53,606 bases of DNA from assembly GCF_027257195.1 (NCBI RefSeq), contig NZ_JAPDFS010000003.1, positions 5,480 through 59,085 on the forward strand. Direction: 5' to 3'. This stretch comes from Halorubrum sp. F4. Its GTDB lineage: Archaea; Halobacteriota; Halobacteria; Halobacteriales; Haloferacaceae. Made by a program: the position numbers and the translations under genes. Below, piece by piece: positions 19,058 through 28,925 of this stretch. Numbering within the stretch: position 1 is the stretch's first letter; each line of letters begins with the position of its first letter. The notes below the pieces were generated by a model, which worked only from the letters and a program-made list of their open reading frames with translations, was not told the DNA's origin and made no database searches.

Positions 19058-21835
19058 ATGAGCGATCTCGAAGCGGAGTACCGCCTCGATTACTTCGAGG
19101 AGGAGGGGTTCGACAGGAAGGAGTGCCCCTCCTGTGGGGCGCACTTCTGGACGCGCGATCCCGACCGCGAACTGTGCGGCGAACCGCCCTGTGAGGACTA
19201 CAGCTTCATCGACGACCCCGGCTTTCCCGAGTCGTACACGCTCTCGGAGATGCGCGAGGCGTTCCTCTCGTACTTCGAGGACCACGGCCACGAGCGGATC
19301 GACCCGTACCCGGTCGCCGCGAACCGCTGGCGCGACGACGTCCTGCTGACGCAGGCGTCGATCTACGACTTCCAGCCGCTCGTGACGTCGGGGAAGACCC
19401 CGCCGCCGGCGAATCCCCTCACGATCTCCCAGCCGTGTATCCGGATGCAGGACATCGACAACGTCGGGAAGACGGGCCGACACACGATGGCGTTCGAGAT
19501 GATGGCCCACCACGCGTTCAACACCCGCGAGGACGCCGAGGCGGAGTACGCCTACGAGGGGGAGGTGTACTGGAAGGACGAGACCGTCGAGTACTGTGAC
19601 GGGCTCTTCGAGGAGCTCGGCGCGGACCTCTCCGAGATCACCTACATCGAGGACCCGTGGGTCGGCGGCGGCAACGCCGGCCCCGCCATCGAGGTCATCT
19701 ACAAGGGCGCGGAGCTGGCCACGCTCGTCTTCATGTGCATGGAGCGGGACCCCGACGGCGACTACGAGATGAAGGACGGGCACACCTACTCCTTCATGGA
19801 CACGTACATCGTCGACACGGGCTACGGGCTCGAGCGATGGACGTGGATGAGCCAGGGGACTCCGACCGTCTACGAGGCGATCTATCCCGACGCCATCGAC
19901 TTCCTGAAGGAGAACGCGGGGCTCGCGTACACCGCCGAGGAGGAGAAACTCGTCTCCCGGGCCGCCAAGCTCTCCGGCCGGCTCGACATCGACGACGTCG
20001 ACGACGTGGAGGACGCCCGCGGCGAGATCGCCGAGCGGCTCGACGTCGACGTCGACCGCCTGCGCGAACTGGTCGAGCCGCTGGAGTCGATCTACGCCGT
20101 CGCCGACCACTCGCGGACGCTCGCGTACATGTTCGGCGACGGCATCGTCCCCTCGAACGTCGGGACGGGCTACCTCGCGCGGATGGTGCTCCGCCGGACG
20201 AAGCGGCTCGTCGACGAGGTGGGCGTCGACGCCCCGCTCGACGAGCTCGTCGACATGCAGGCCGACCGGCTGGGGTACGAGAACCGCGACACGATCCGCG
20301 AGATCGTCCGTACCGAGGAGCGCAAGTACCGGAAGACGCTCGAACGCGGCTCGCGAAAGGTCGAACAGCTCGCCGACGAGTACGCCGGCACCGGCGAGCC
20401 GATCCCGACGGCGGAGCTGCTGGAGCTGTACGACTCCCACGGGATCCAGCCGGACATGGTCGCGGAGATCGCGGCGGACCGAGGTGCGAGCGTCGACGTC
20501 CCCGACGACTTCTACGCGCTCGTCGCCGACCGCCACGAGGAGGTCGACGGCGAGGGGACCGAGGACGACCGCGACGATCGCTTCCGTGACCTCCCCGAGA
20601 CGGAGAAGCTCTTCTACGACGACCAGGGTCGGACGGAGTTCGAGGCGGTCGTCCTCGACGTGTTCGAGGCCGAGGACGGCTACGACGTGGTGTTGGACCA
20701 GACGATGTTCTACCCGGAGGGCGGCGGCCAGCCGGCCGACCGCGGCCAGCTCGTCGACGGGGAGACCACCGCCGAGGTCACGGACGTCCAGGAGGTCGAC
20801 GGCGTCGTCCTCCATCGCGTCGACGCCGACCCCGGGAAGGGCGAGTTCGTCCGCGGACAGGTCGACGGCGACCGCCGCGAGCGACTGCGGGCACACCACA
20901 CCGCGACGCACCTGATCGGCCACGCGGCCCGCGAGGTGCTCGGAGACCACGTCCGACAGGCGGGCGCACAGAAGGGGCTCGACTCCTCGCGGCTCGACGT
21001 GCGCCACTACGACCGGATCTCCCGCGAGCAGACCAGGGAGATCGAGCGCGTCGCCAACGAGTTGGTTCGCGAGAACCTCCCCGTGAAACAGGAGTGGCCC
21101 GACCGCAACGAGGCGGAGGCCGAACACGGCTTCGACCTCTATCAGGGCGGCGTGCCGCCGGGAACGAACGTTCGACTGATCCACGTCGGCGACGCGGACG
21201 TCCAGGCGTGTGCGGGCACCCACGTCGACCGCACGGGAGACGTCGGCGCGGTCAAGGTGCTCAAGACCGAGCCGGTCCAGGACGGCGTCGAGCGGATCGT
21301 CTTCGCCGCGGGCGGGGCGGCCGTCGAGGCGACCCAGCGCACGGAGGACGCGCTGTACGACGCCGCGAACGCCCTCGACGTCGACCCGCTCGACGTGCCG
21401 GAGACCGCGGAGCGGTTCTTCGAGGAGTGGAAGGCCCGGGGCAAGGAGATCGAGGCGCTCAAGGAGGAGCTGGCGGCCGCACGGGCCTCCGGCGGCGCCG
21501 ACGCCGAGGAGGTCGAGATAGACGGCATCACCGCCGTGATCCAGCGGCTCGACGGCGACACGGACGAGCTTCGCGCGACCGCGAACGCCCACGTCGACGA
21601 CGGGAAGGTCGCGGTGGTCGGCAGCGGCGCGGACGGCTCAGCGAGCTTCGTCGTCGGCGTGCCCGACGGGATCGACGTGGACGCGGGCCAGGTGGTCGCC
21701 GAACTCGCCGGACGCGTCGGCGGCGGCGGCGGCGGCCCCCCGGACTTCGCACAGGGTGGCGGTCCCGACGTCGGCGCTCTGGACGACGCGCTCGAGGCCG
21801 CCCCGGACGTGTTGCGGACGCTCCAAGAGGCGTAG
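19058..21835 (+). CDS. alaS: Alanyl-tRNA synthetase
   Basis: AlaRS charges tRNA-Ala (one copy is at the left end of this window). The protein is 925 residues. The archaeal N-terminal zinc-like extension [10 protein letters not shown] is present, followed by the class II core ([19 protein letters not shown]). The editing domain carries H613-HTATH-H618 and C718-AGTH-H722, which bind zinc and clear Ser-tRNA-Ala. The C-terminal oligomerisation domain ends in a Gly-rich [10 protein letters not shown] segment. ATG 19058 ([10 protein letters not shown]) is taken as start; ATG 19052 adds two residues. CCCTTTTGC around 19026 is the likely TATA region. The hydrolase-fold gene begins 9 bases after the stop. 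Confidence 0.97.
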   Translation: MSDLEAEYRLDYFEEEGFDRKECPSCGAHFWTRDPDRELCGEPPCEDYSFIDDPGFPESYTLSEMREAFLSYFEDHGHERIDPYPVAANRWRDDVLLTQASIYDFQPLVTSGKTPPPANPLTISQPCIRMQDIDNVGKTGRHTMAFEMMAHHAFNTREDAEAEYAYEGEVYWKDETVEYCDGLFEELGADLSEITYIEDPWVGGGNAGPAIEVIYKGAELATLVFMCMERDPDGDYEMKDGHTYSFMDTYIVDTGYGLERWTWMSQGTPTVYEAIYPDAIDFLKENAGLAYTAEEEKLVSRAAKLSGRLDIDDVDDVEDARGEIAERLDVDVDRLRELVEPLESIYAVADHSRTLAYMFGDGIVPSNVGTGYLARMVLRRTKRLVDEVGVDAPLDELVDMQADRLGYENRDTIREIVRTEERKYRKTLERGSRKVEQLADEYAGTGEPIPTAELLELYDSHGIQPDMVAEIAADRGASVDVPDDFYALVADRHEEVDGEGTEDDRDDRFRDLPETEKLFYDDQGRTEFEAVVLDVFEAEDGYDVVLDQTMFYPEGGGQPADRGQLVDGETTAEVTDVQEVDGVVLHRVDADPGKGEFVRGQVDGDRRERLRAHHTATHLIGHAAREVLGDHVRQAGAQKGLDSSRLDVRHYDRISREQTREIERVANELVRENLPVKQEWPDRNEAEAEHGFDLYQGGVPPGTNVRLIHVGDADVQACAGTHVDRTGDVGAVKVLKTEPVQDGVERIVFAAGGAAVEATQRTEDALYDAANALDVDPLDVPETAERFFEEWKARGKEIEALKEELAAARASGGADAEEVEIDGITAVIQRLDGDTDELRATANAHVDDGKVAVVGSGADGSASFVVGVPDGIDVDAGQVVAELAGRVGGGGGGPPDFAQGGGPDVGALDDALEAAPDVLRTLQEA

Positions 21836-21844
21836 TCGCCAACC

Positions 21845-22645
21845 ATGCCGCACGCGAACAACGGCGGCGTCTCGATCCGATACGAGGTCGACGAGGGGCG
21901 GTCGGCCGACGGCGAGGCGGTCGTGTTCTGTGGCGACGTGGGGCTCGGCGCGTGGCAGTTCGGCTGGCAACACGCCGCGCTCGCGGGACCGCACACGGTC
22001 GTCACGCCGGAAACGCGGGGCGTGGGGCGCTCGGACGCGCCGCCGGGGCCCTACTCGGTCGAAGCGCTCGCGGGCGACCTCGACGCGGTGTGTGCCGCCG
22101 AGGGCGTGCGGAACGCCCACCTCGTCGGGTACGGGCTCGGCGGGATGGTGGCGCTGGCGTACGGGCTTGGCTCCTCGCGGCCCGCGAGCCTGACGCTCGT
22201 CGGGACGCCGCCGGCCGGCGACGCCTACAACCCGGCCGGGGTGTGGGCGGACCCGTCGGACCCGGCCGCCGTCCGGGGGTCGTTGACGGGGCTGCTCTCC
22301 GAGGAGTTCCGGCGGACGCACGCGGACGCGCTCTCCCGGATCGTCGAGTGGCGGCTCGCCGAGGACGCGGACCGCGAGACCTTCGAGGCACATCGTGCGG
22401 CCGTCGAGGGGTTCGACGTCGCCGATCGGCTCTACGAGGCGACCGTGCCGGCACTCGTCGTTCACGGAAACGAGGACGCGGTCTGTCCGCTCCCCGCGGC
22501 CGAGACGCTCGCCGAGGGGCTTCCCCGGGGGGAGCTCCACGCGGTCGAGGGCGCGCGCCACCTCGTGGGCGTCGAGGCGTCCGCCGCGGTCAACGACGTC
22601 GTCGCCGGCTGGCTCGCCGAGCACACGGCCGACCCGGACGCGTGA
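21845..22645 (+). CDS. Alpha/beta-hydrolase-fold protein lacking the nucleophile serine
   Basis: This 266-residue protein has the fold's strand-turn-helix order and the acid and base positions (D211 in HGNEDAVCP, H239 in GARHLVG). However, the nucleophile elbow reads V-G95-Y-G97-L-G-G: the position of Ser/Asp/Cys in G-x-S-x-G is glycine. The codons in this stretch (GTC GGG TAC GGG CTC) leave no frame ambiguity. The usual N-terminal HG oxyanion loop is also changed (FCGDVG). It is therefore probably not a classical serine hydrolase; a binding or non-covalent role is possible. It is 9 bases downstream of alaS and likely co-transcribed. Confidence 0.75.
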   Translation: MPHANNGGVSIRYEVDEGRSADGEAVVFCGDVGLGAWQFGWQHAALAGPHTVVTPETRGVGRSDAPPGPYSVEALAGDLDAVCAAEGVRNAHLVGYGLGGMVALAYGLGSSRPASLTLVGTPPAGDAYNPAGVWADPSDPAAVRGSLTGLLSEEFRRTHADALSRIVEWRLAEDADRETFEAHRAAVEGFDVADRLYEATVPALVVHGNEDAVCPLPAAETLAEGLPRGELHAVEGARHLVGVEASAAVNDVVAGWLAEHTADPDA

Positions 22646-22745
22646 CGGCTCGGACATCGGCGGTTCACGGCCGACGTCGTCGGCGACACCGGACGGTTCC
22701 GACGCCGCCACAACGGTTTTGAGCCCCTCGCCCGTCGGATCGGGC

Positions 22746-23459
22746 ATGAGTCGTCTCCGATTCGCCCTGCTGAACGCCGCCCACGACGGCGAGCACACCC
22801 GCAGGAACTTCCGGCGAGAGCTCGACGCCGACCTCGTCGAGTTCGACGCGACGGACGCACACCTCCCCGACCACACCGACTTCGACGGGGTCGTCATCAC
22901 GGGCTCCCGCTCGTCGGTCTACTGGGACGAGCCGTGGATACCGAAACTCGTCGACTACGTCGCCGAGGCGGCCGACGACGGCGTGCCGATACTGGGCGTC
23001 TGTTACGGCCATCAGGTGCTCGCGGAGGCGCTCGGCGGCCGCGTCGCCGGCATGGACGGGTTCGAGATCGGGTACAACACGGTCCGGCACCGCGGCGACG
23101 ACCTGTTCGAGGACGTTCCGGAGTCGTTCACCGTCTTCACGACCCACGGCGACGCGGTCGTCGACCTCCCGCCGGGCGCGACGCTGCTCGCCGAGAACGA
23201 ACACGGCGTCCACGCGTTCCGCGAGGGGCACTGCTGGGGCGTCCAGTTCCATCCGGAGTACGACGTCGAGACCGCCCGCGACGTGGCCGACGGGAAGCGC
23301 GACTCGCTCGGCGACGCGCGCGTCGACGACGTCCTCGCCGGGATCACGCCGGACGCGTTCGAGGCCGCCTGCGAGGCGAAGTCGATCTTCGACAACTTCG
23401 TCGCGTACGCCCAGGACGTGAAACGCGACCGGAAGGTGACCGCGGCCGCGGACGACTGA
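22746..23459 (+). CDS. Class I glutamine amidotransferase-like protein
   Basis: This 237-residue stand-alone GATase1 domain has the nucleophile C86 in GVCYGHQ and the His/Glu pair H169 and E171 in QFHPEYD, so the triad is intact. ITGSRSSVY near residue 51 forms the oxyanion region. The overall form is like the GuaA-N/YfeJ group (DUF-type GMP synthase-like amidotransferases) rather than a biosynthetic partner-bound subunit. No synthase domain is adjacent, and the acceptor of ammonia, or another gamma-glutamyl substrate, is unknown. ATG 22746 is preceded by GGTTTTGAG about 30 bases upstream, consistent with a leaderless message. Confidence 0.85.
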   Translation: MSRLRFALLNAAHDGEHTRRNFRRELDADLVEFDATDAHLPDHTDFDGVVITGSRSSVYWDEPWIPKLVDYVAEAADDGVPILGVCYGHQVLAEALGGRVAGMDGFEIGYNTVRHRGDDLFEDVPESFTVFTTHGDAVVDLPPGATLLAENEHGVHAFREGHCWGVQFHPEYDVETARDVADGKRDSLGDARVDDVLAGITPDAFEAACEAKSIFDNFVAYAQDVKRDRKVTAAADD

Positions 23460-23562
23460 TCCGCGTCGTCGACGAGTCGTGGATGGTTCCGGAATTCCGG
23501 GAGAGTCCCAGGAGGTGCCGGGGCCGGTAACTACATTCACCGTGACGGTGTAGGGGAAAACG

Positions 23563-24081
23563 ATGATACTCCGCCGGACGAACGAGTGGATCGCTCGGGT
23601 CAAAACCGAGATCCAGCACTCGTTCGGCGAGGAGTACACGGTGAGGGAGACTGCCGGAAGCTTCTCCGTGGGCGTGTTCATCACGATGCTGCCCACGCTC
23701 GGGACGGGCCTGCTCGTCTTCGTCGTGCTCGCGTGGGCGTTCGACCGGATCAACCGTGCGGCGCTCCTGGCGTCCGTCGTCGTCTTCAACCCCGCGGTGA
23801 AGTGGGGGGTGTACGCCGCCAGCTTCACGCTCGGCGTGGCGATCCTCGGTCCCGTTCCGGGCGTGACGCCCACGGAGGTCGCGGAGCTCTCCTTTTCGGC
23901 CGGGCCGGAGATCGTAGTGCGGCTCCTCGTCGGGAACACCATCCTGGCGGCCGTCGCGGCGGTGCCGAGCTACGTCGTCTGTTACCGGCTCGTGGAGGCG
24001 TACCGCGCCCGGGACATCGACGTCGTCGAGACGGTCACCGAGGTCGTCGACCTCGACGACGACGTCGACCCGGACGACTGA
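23563..24081 (+). CDS. DUF2062 membrane protein
   Basis: This 172-residue protein has three membrane segments (about 33-58, 65-95 and 115-140) and the family-typical pattern of a basic N-terminus with GxFxxMLPTLG, then FNP. Such proteins are small membrane proteins of unknown function, sometimes fused to glycosyltransferases. The C-terminal 25 residues are acidic. It is a single gene between a GATase and the PIN-ATPase on the same strand, with a repeat-containing gap downstream. Confidence 0.75.
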   Translation: MILRRTNEWIARVKTEIQHSFGEEYTVRETAGSFSVGVFITMLPTLGTGLLVFVVLAWAFDRINRAALLASVVVFNPAVKWGVYAASFTLGVAILGPVPGVTPTEVAELSFSAGPEIVVRLLVGNTILAAVAAVPSYVVCYRLVEAYRARDIDVVETVTEVVDLDDDVDPDD

Positions 24082-24125
24082 CGCGGAACCGACGCGCAGC
24101 CGGGAGCGACGTGGACCGATGCGGA

Positions 24126-24185
24126 ACCGACGCGCGCCGGGACCGACGCGCGCCGGGACCGACGCGGGACCGACGCCGAGCCGGG
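24126..24185. repeat. Short tandem repeat, 16-base unit
   Basis: Two perfect copies of ACCGACGCGCGCCGGG (from 24126 and 24142) are followed by shortened or altered copies at 24158 and 24169. They lie in the non-coding gap between the DUF2062 and PIN-ATPase genes. Confidence 0.75.
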
Positions 24186-24228
24186 ACGCCCCATCGCTCC
24201 GTACCGTTCCACCGCGCCGGTCGAACAC

Positions 24229-24237
24229 CCTTATACG
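24229..24237 (+). promoter_or_regulatory. TATA box of the PIN-ATPase gene
   Basis: CCTTATACG is centred about 26 bases before ATG 24259 and predicts a leaderless mRNA. Confidence 0.55.
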
Positions 24238-24258
24238 GTTCCCGCCCGGAACTCGGCC

Positions 24259-26172
24259 ATGAACGTAGTACCGGACACCAGTGCGGTCGTCGACGGCCGC
24301 GTGTCCGAACGCGTCGAGGACGGCAGCTACGAGGGGGTGACGGTCGTCGTCCCCGAGGCCGTCGTCGGCGAGCTGGAGTCGCAGGCCAACGACGGGCTCG
24401 AGTCGGGCTGGGACGGACTCGAGGAGCTCAAACGCCTCGCGGCGTTCCGTGACGAGGGGACGATCGACCTGCGATACGTCGGCGAGCGGCCGAGCGGCGA
24501 CCAGCGTTCGAACGCCGCCGAGGGCGACGTCGACGCGCTCATCCGCGACGTCGCCGCCGACAACGACGCCACGCTCCTCTCCAGCGACGTCGTCCAAGCG
24601 GAGGTCGCCCGCGCGAAGGGGATCGAGGTCGAGTACGTCGAGCCGGTCGCCCGCGGCGTCGTCGACGAGCTGCCCATCGAGGAGTACTTCACCGACGAGA
24701 CGATGTCCGTCCACCTGAAGACGGGGACGAAGCCGAAGGCCAAACGCGGCTCGCTCGGCGAGATGCGCTACGTCGTCATCGACGAGACGGAGACGAGCGA
24801 GGAGCGGATGGCCGAGCTCGCGAACTCGATCGTCGACCTCGCACGGCAGTCCTCGGACGGGTTCATCGAGCTGTCCGACGACGGCATGGACATCGTCCAG
24901 TACCGCAACTACCGGATCGCGGTGGCGCGGCCGCCCTTCGCGGACGGGATCGAGATCACGGCGGTTCGCCCCATCGCGAAGACGACGCTCGACGACTACG
25001 AGTTCGCGGACGAGCTCCGCGAGCGGTTCCTCGAGCGCAAACGCGGCGTGCTCATCTCGGGCTCGCCCGGGGCCGGCAAGTCGACGTTCGCGCAGGCGGT
25101 CGCGGAGTTCTTAAACGACAACGACTACGCGGTCAAGACGATGGAGAAACCCCGGGACCTCCAGGTCGGCCCGGAGATAACCCAGTACGGTGCACTCGGC
25201 GGGAAGATGGAGAACACGGCCGACTCGCTCCTCCTGGTCCGCCCCGACTACACCGTCTACGACGAGGTCCGGAAGACGAACGACTTCGAGGTGTTCTCGG
25301 ACATGCGGATGGCCGGCGTCGGAATGGTCGGCGTCGTCCACGCCTCCCGCGCGATCGACGCGCTCCAGCGGCTCGTCGGCCGCGTCGAACTCGGGATGAT
25401 CCCGCAGATCGTCGACACGGTCGTCTACATCGAGGCCGGCGAGGTCCACACCGTCTACGACGTGACGACGGAGGTGAAGGTGCCCGCGGGGCTCACGGCC
25501 GAGGACCTCGCGCGACCGGTGATCCAGGTGTCGAACTTCGAGACCGGCCGGCCCGAGTTCGAGATATACACCTTCAACCGCCAGGTCGTCACGGTCCCGC
25601 TCGACGACGAGAAGGGCGACGACGCCGGGACGGAGACCGGCGTCGGGCGCATCGCCAAACAGGAGATCGAACGCGAGATCCGCTCCGTCGCCCACGGCCA
25701 CGTCGACGTGGAGCTCAAGGGCGACGACGAGGCGATCGTGTACGTCGACGAGGGCGACATCGGTACCGTGATCGGCAAGGGCGGCGGCCGCATAAGCGAC
25801 ATCGAGGGACGCCTCGGCATCGAGATCGACGTGCGGACCCACTCGGAGAAGCCGGGCGGCCGCGGCGCGGGCTCGGCCGGGGGCGACCCCGGCGGAAACG
25901 GCCGCGGCGGCGCGAGCGGGGGACGCGACGGACAGGTCGGCGAGGAGCGCGGCTCCGTCGTCCAGCCGGAGATCACCTCGAGACACGTCGTCCTCGACGT
26001 CGACGCCGGGGTCGGCGAGACGGTCGAGGTCCGCGCGAACGGCGAGTACCTCTTCACCGCGACGGTGGGACAGGGCGGCGAGGTGCAGGTGTCACGCGGC
26101 TCGGCCATCGCCGAGGAACTGGAGGACGCGATCGATCGGAAGCGGACGATCACCGTCGTTCCCGCCCGCTGA
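24259..26172 (+). CDS. PIN-domain/ATPase/KH protein (PINA family)
   Basis: This 637-residue protein joins an N-terminal PIN nuclease-like domain (residues 1-130; VPDTSAVVDG, with acidic residues D6 and E38 and later DVDALIRD), a secretion-ATPase-type RecA core with Walker A GSPGAGKST (268-276), and a KH domain with IGKGGGR (about 504-510). A Gly-rich linker (about 535-570) and a C-terminal beta domain follow. Archaeal homologues form hexamers; the Sulfolobus protein PINA is an ATPase that promotes Holliday-junction branch migration, so a role in DNA repair or recombination is plausible. The KH domain also allows an RNA role. It stands as a single gene with its own TATA box. Confidence 0.9.
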   Translation: MNVVPDTSAVVDGRVSERVEDGSYEGVTVVVPEAVVGELESQANDGLESGWDGLEELKRLAAFRDEGTIDLRYVGERPSGDQRSNAAEGDVDALIRDVAADNDATLLSSDVVQAEVARAKGIEVEYVEPVARGVVDELPIEEYFTDETMSVHLKTGTKPKAKRGSLGEMRYVVIDETETSEERMAELANSIVDLARQSSDGFIELSDDGMDIVQYRNYRIAVARPPFADGIEITAVRPIAKTTLDDYEFADELRERFLERKRGVLISGSPGAGKSTFAQAVAEFLNDNDYAVKTMEKPRDLQVGPEITQYGALGGKMENTADSLLLVRPDYTVYDEVRKTNDFEVFSDMRMAGVGMVGVVHASRAIDALQRLVGRVELGMIPQIVDTVVYIEAGEVHTVYDVTTEVKVPAGLTAEDLARPVIQVSNFETGRPEFEIYTFNRQVVTVPLDDEKGDDAGTETGVGRIAKQEIEREIRSVAHGHVDVELKGDDEAIVYVDEGDIGTVIGKGGGRISDIEGRLGIEIDVRTHSEKPGGRGAGSAGGDPGGNGRGGASGGRDGQVGEERGSVVQPEITSRHVVLDVDAGVGETVEVRANGEYLFTATVGQGGEVQVSRGSAIAEELEDAIDRKRTITVVPAR

Positions 26173-26271
26173 CGCGATCGTCGTCGGTCGCCGCGGCGGC
26201 GTACCACGATCGTCGTATTCGGTCCTTCCCGAAAGATAACGCTTTTTTGGCGGTGGTCGGAAGGTCATGGC

Positions 26272-27405
26272 ATGTCGAACGAGCTGAAACGCGGGTTGGA
26301 AGGCGTCCTCGTCGCGGAGTCGGAACTCAGTCACGTCGATGGGGAGGTCGGGAAGCTCGTCTATCGCGGGTACGACATCGAGGAGTTGGCACGCGGGGCG
26401 AGCTACGAGGAGGTGCTCCACCTGCTCTGGCACGGCTCGCTTCCGACGCGCGCGGAGCTCGAGGACTTCCGAGCGGAGCTCGCCGCCGAACGAACCGTCG
26501 ACGACGAGGTGCTCTCGACCGTCCGCACGCTCGCGGACGCCGGCGACCGGCCGATGGCCGCGCTTCGCACCGCGGTCTCGATGCTCTCGGCGTACGACGG
26601 CGACGCCGAGGAGGAGGGCGTCCTCGCGGAGGGCGCACGGATCACGGCGAAGATACCCACCGTCCTGGCGGCCTTCGAGCGCGCCCGCCAGGGGGAACCG
26701 CCCGTCGATCCAGACCCCGACCTCTCGCACGCGGGGAACTTCCTGTACATGCTCACCGGGACCGAGCCCGACGCGGTGAGCGAGGAGACGTTCGACATGG
26801 CGTTGACGCTCCACGCCGACCACGGCCTCAACGCCTCGACGTTCACGGCGTTGGTGATCGGCTCGACGATGGCCGACGTCTACTCCAGCGTCACCGGCGG
26901 GATCGGCGCGCTCTCGGGGTCGCTTCACGGCGGCGCGAACCAGGACGTCATGGAGATGCTCCACGAGGTCGACGCGTCCGGAAAGGATCCCGTCGAATGG
27001 GTGAGGGACGCGCGAGAGAACGACCGCCGGATCCCCGGATTCGGCCACCGCGTGTACAAGGTGAAGGACCCGCGCGCGCGCATCCTCGAGGGGAAGCTTC
27101 GTGACCTCGCGGACTCCTCGGGCGACCGGAAGTGGCTGGAGTACACCACCGCCATCGAGTCGCACCTCGCCGACGAGGGGCTCGTCGAGAAGGGGATCGC
27201 GCCGAACGTCGACTTCTACTCCGGTTCCGTCTACGACGCGATGGGGATCCCGATGGACCTCTACACGCCCATCTTCGCGATGAGCCGCGTCGGCGGCTGG
27301 ATCGCTCACGTCCACGAGTATCAGGCGGACAACCGACTCATCCGGCCGCGGGCGCGGTACACCGGCCCCGAGGCGGCCGAGTTCGTGCCGATCGACGAGC
27401 GCTAG
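26272..27405 (+). CDS. Citrate synthase
   Basis: The enzyme condenses acetyl-CoA and oxaloacetate, entering the TCA cycle. The 377-residue length matches the short archaeal/Gram-positive type. The active-site residues are H219 in SGSLHGGAN, H259 in GFGHRVYK and an Asp in NVDFYSG near residue 313. The N-terminal LKRGLEGVLVAES and the glycine-rich RGYDIEELA are family-typical. A 2-methylcitrate synthase activity cannot be excluded by sequence alone. A T-rich promoter CTTTTTTGG lies at 26242-26250, about 26 bases before ATG 26272, so the message is probably leaderless. The gene is convergent with the geranylgeranyl reductase downstream. Confidence 0.95.
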   Translation: MSNELKRGLEGVLVAESELSHVDGEVGKLVYRGYDIEELARGASYEEVLHLLWHGSLPTRAELEDFRAELAAERTVDDEVLSTVRTLADAGDRPMAALRTAVSMLSAYDGDAEEEGVLAEGARITAKIPTVLAAFERARQGEPPVDPDPDLSHAGNFLYMLTGTEPDAVSEETFDMALTLHADHGLNASTFTALVIGSTMADVYSSVTGGIGALSGSLHGGANQDVMEMLHEVDASGKDPVEWVRDARENDRRIPGFGHRVYKVKDPRARILEGKLRDLADSSGDRKWLEYTTAIESHLADEGLVEKGIAPNVDFYSGSVYDAMGIPMDLYTPIFAMSRVGGWIAHVHEYQADNRLIRPRARYTGPEAAEFVPIDER

Positions 27406-27513
27406 GTCGGCCGACGGTCGAAACGGCCGGACCGACCGCGGCGAACCGATCTACTGCGGCGAGTCGGATGCGGCGAGTCGGAAACGACGAATCGACGACG
27501 GAGAATCAGTGTA

Positions 27514-28770
27514 TCACGACGATCGGGCCGCCTGCGACGACCCGAACCGCTGGCGGAGGTACTTCGTCAGTATCGGGAGGTCGTCGAGGTGGATCAGCTT
27601 TCGCATCGCCCGTTTGTCCCCGCGATTGACCGCCGCGAGCGTGTCCTCGTCGGTCCGCCGGAGGTCGCGCATGAGTCGGTCGTACCGCTCGTTCGGCGCG
27701 AGGTACAGGAGTTCGGTGAGCACCAGCCGCGAGTTCATCCGCGGGGCGACGTCGCGGTGCCAGAGCTGTTCGTAGATCGCGAGACTCTCGGCGTCGGTCG
27801 GGCGGCCGGCGTCGGTGAAACACCGGTCTATCGACATCGCCGCGGCGCGCGCGGACTTCATGCCCTTGTGGATCCCCTCGCCCCACAGCGGGTCGATGGT
27901 GGGAACCGTGTCGCCGATGGCGAGGAAGCCGTCCGTGTGCATTCGTCCGGGTCGCTGGATGTGTGCCGACCCGCGGTGGACCTTCCCCTCCAGACGCTCG
28001 GCGTCGGCGAAGCGCGGGTCGGACTCGAGCCACCCCTCGAGGTAGCCGTCGATCGTCTTGCCCTCCTCGCCGGCCTCGCGGTGGCGGTCGTTCTGGATGT
28101 AACACAGCCCCACCTTCGCGGTGTCCTCGCCGGTGGCGAAGATCCACGAGTAGCCGCCGGGCGCGATGTCGTGGTCGAGCCGGAGCATCATCGCCCGCCG
28201 GAGGTCGGCGTACTCGGGATGGTCCAGATCGACGTTCTCCATCTCGTACTCGATGCCGATCGCCTGGTTCTCGCGTTCGAGGTCGACCACGCCGAGCGCG
28301 CTCGCGATCGGCGCGGCCGGTCCGGTGGCGTCGACGACGACGTCGGCGTACACCTCCTCGTCCCCGGCGTACCTGACGCCCTCGATGACGCCGTCGTCGT
28401 CGAGTATCGGCCGCGAGACGCGCGAATCGAAGCGATACTCCGCACCCTTCTCGCGGCCGTCGGCGACGAGATACCGCTTGAAGTCGGCGAACTCCAACAC
28501 CGCGCCCGGCTGGTAGGACTCGTAGTAGTCGTTCGGCGACTCCAACACCACGTCGTCGGTGTAGGACATCACGACGTCGTCCGGGATCCCGAACGCGGAC
28601 ATCATCGAGGGGAACGTTCCCGCGGTCGACTTGTTGCTCTGCCGCGGAAATTCGGCTTCGGCCTCCGTCTCGAGAACGACGACGTCGTAGCCGCGGGCGG
28701 CCAGATCGCGGGCACACTGCGCCCCCGCCGGCCCGGCACCCGCGATCGCGACGTCGTAACGGTCGGACAT
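27514..28770 (-). CDS. Geranylgeranyl reductase family FAD enzyme
   Basis: This 418-residue flavoprotein starts with an ADP-binding fold (DVAIAGAGPAGAQCARDLA). GFLAIGDTVPTIDPLWGEGI near residue 285 is the second FAD-contact region found in geranylgeranyl reductases. Such enzymes saturate the isoprenoid chains of archaeal diether lipids, menaquinone or dolichol, so membrane lipid maturation is the likely role; which substrate is not readable. ATG 28768-28770 is the first start after an upstream stop-free stretch with a different character. It lies downstream of korAB on the same strand but separated by 155 bases. Confidence 0.85.
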   Translation of the reverse strand: MSDRYDVAIAGAGPAGAQCARDLAARGYDVVVLETEAEAEFPRQSNKSTAGTFPSMMSAFGIPDDVVMSYTDDVVLESPNDYYESYQPGAVLEFADFKRYLVADGREKGAEYRFDSRVSRPILDDDGVIEGVRYAGDEEVYADVVVDATGPAAPIASALGVVDLERENQAIGIEYEMENVDLDHPEYADLRRAMMLRLDHDIAPGGYSWIFATGEDTAKVGLCYIQNDRHREAGEEGKTIDGYLEGWLESDPRFADAERLEGKVHRGSAHIQRPGRMHTDGFLAIGDTVPTIDPLWGEGIHKGMKSARAAAMSIDRCFTDAGRPTDAESLAIYEQLWHRDVAPRMNSRLVLTELLYLAPNERYDRLMRDLRRTDEDTLAAVNRGDKRAMRKLIHLDDLPILTKYLRQRFGSSQAARSS

Positions 28771-28925
28771 ACCGCGTACATACCCACCCGTGTAATTAGG
28801 TTTGCCGAAACGGGACGATACTCCGGTTGAACCCGCCGTCATCGGCCGTTTTTGACCGATCCCTAAGGACGGGATTCGAACCGAAAGAGAGGTGTGAGCG
28901 AGCGCGTCCGAGGACGCGACGACGC

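Noticed and set aside
18860..21592. 910-codon open frame on the minus strand
   Set aside because: Antisense to alaS, which has all expected synthetase and editing motifs.
28868..28883. GACGGGATTCGAACCG, resembling a tRNA T-arm on the minus strand
   Set aside because: Only a three-base stem is possible and no acceptor, anticodon or D-arm is present; at most a chance match or relic.
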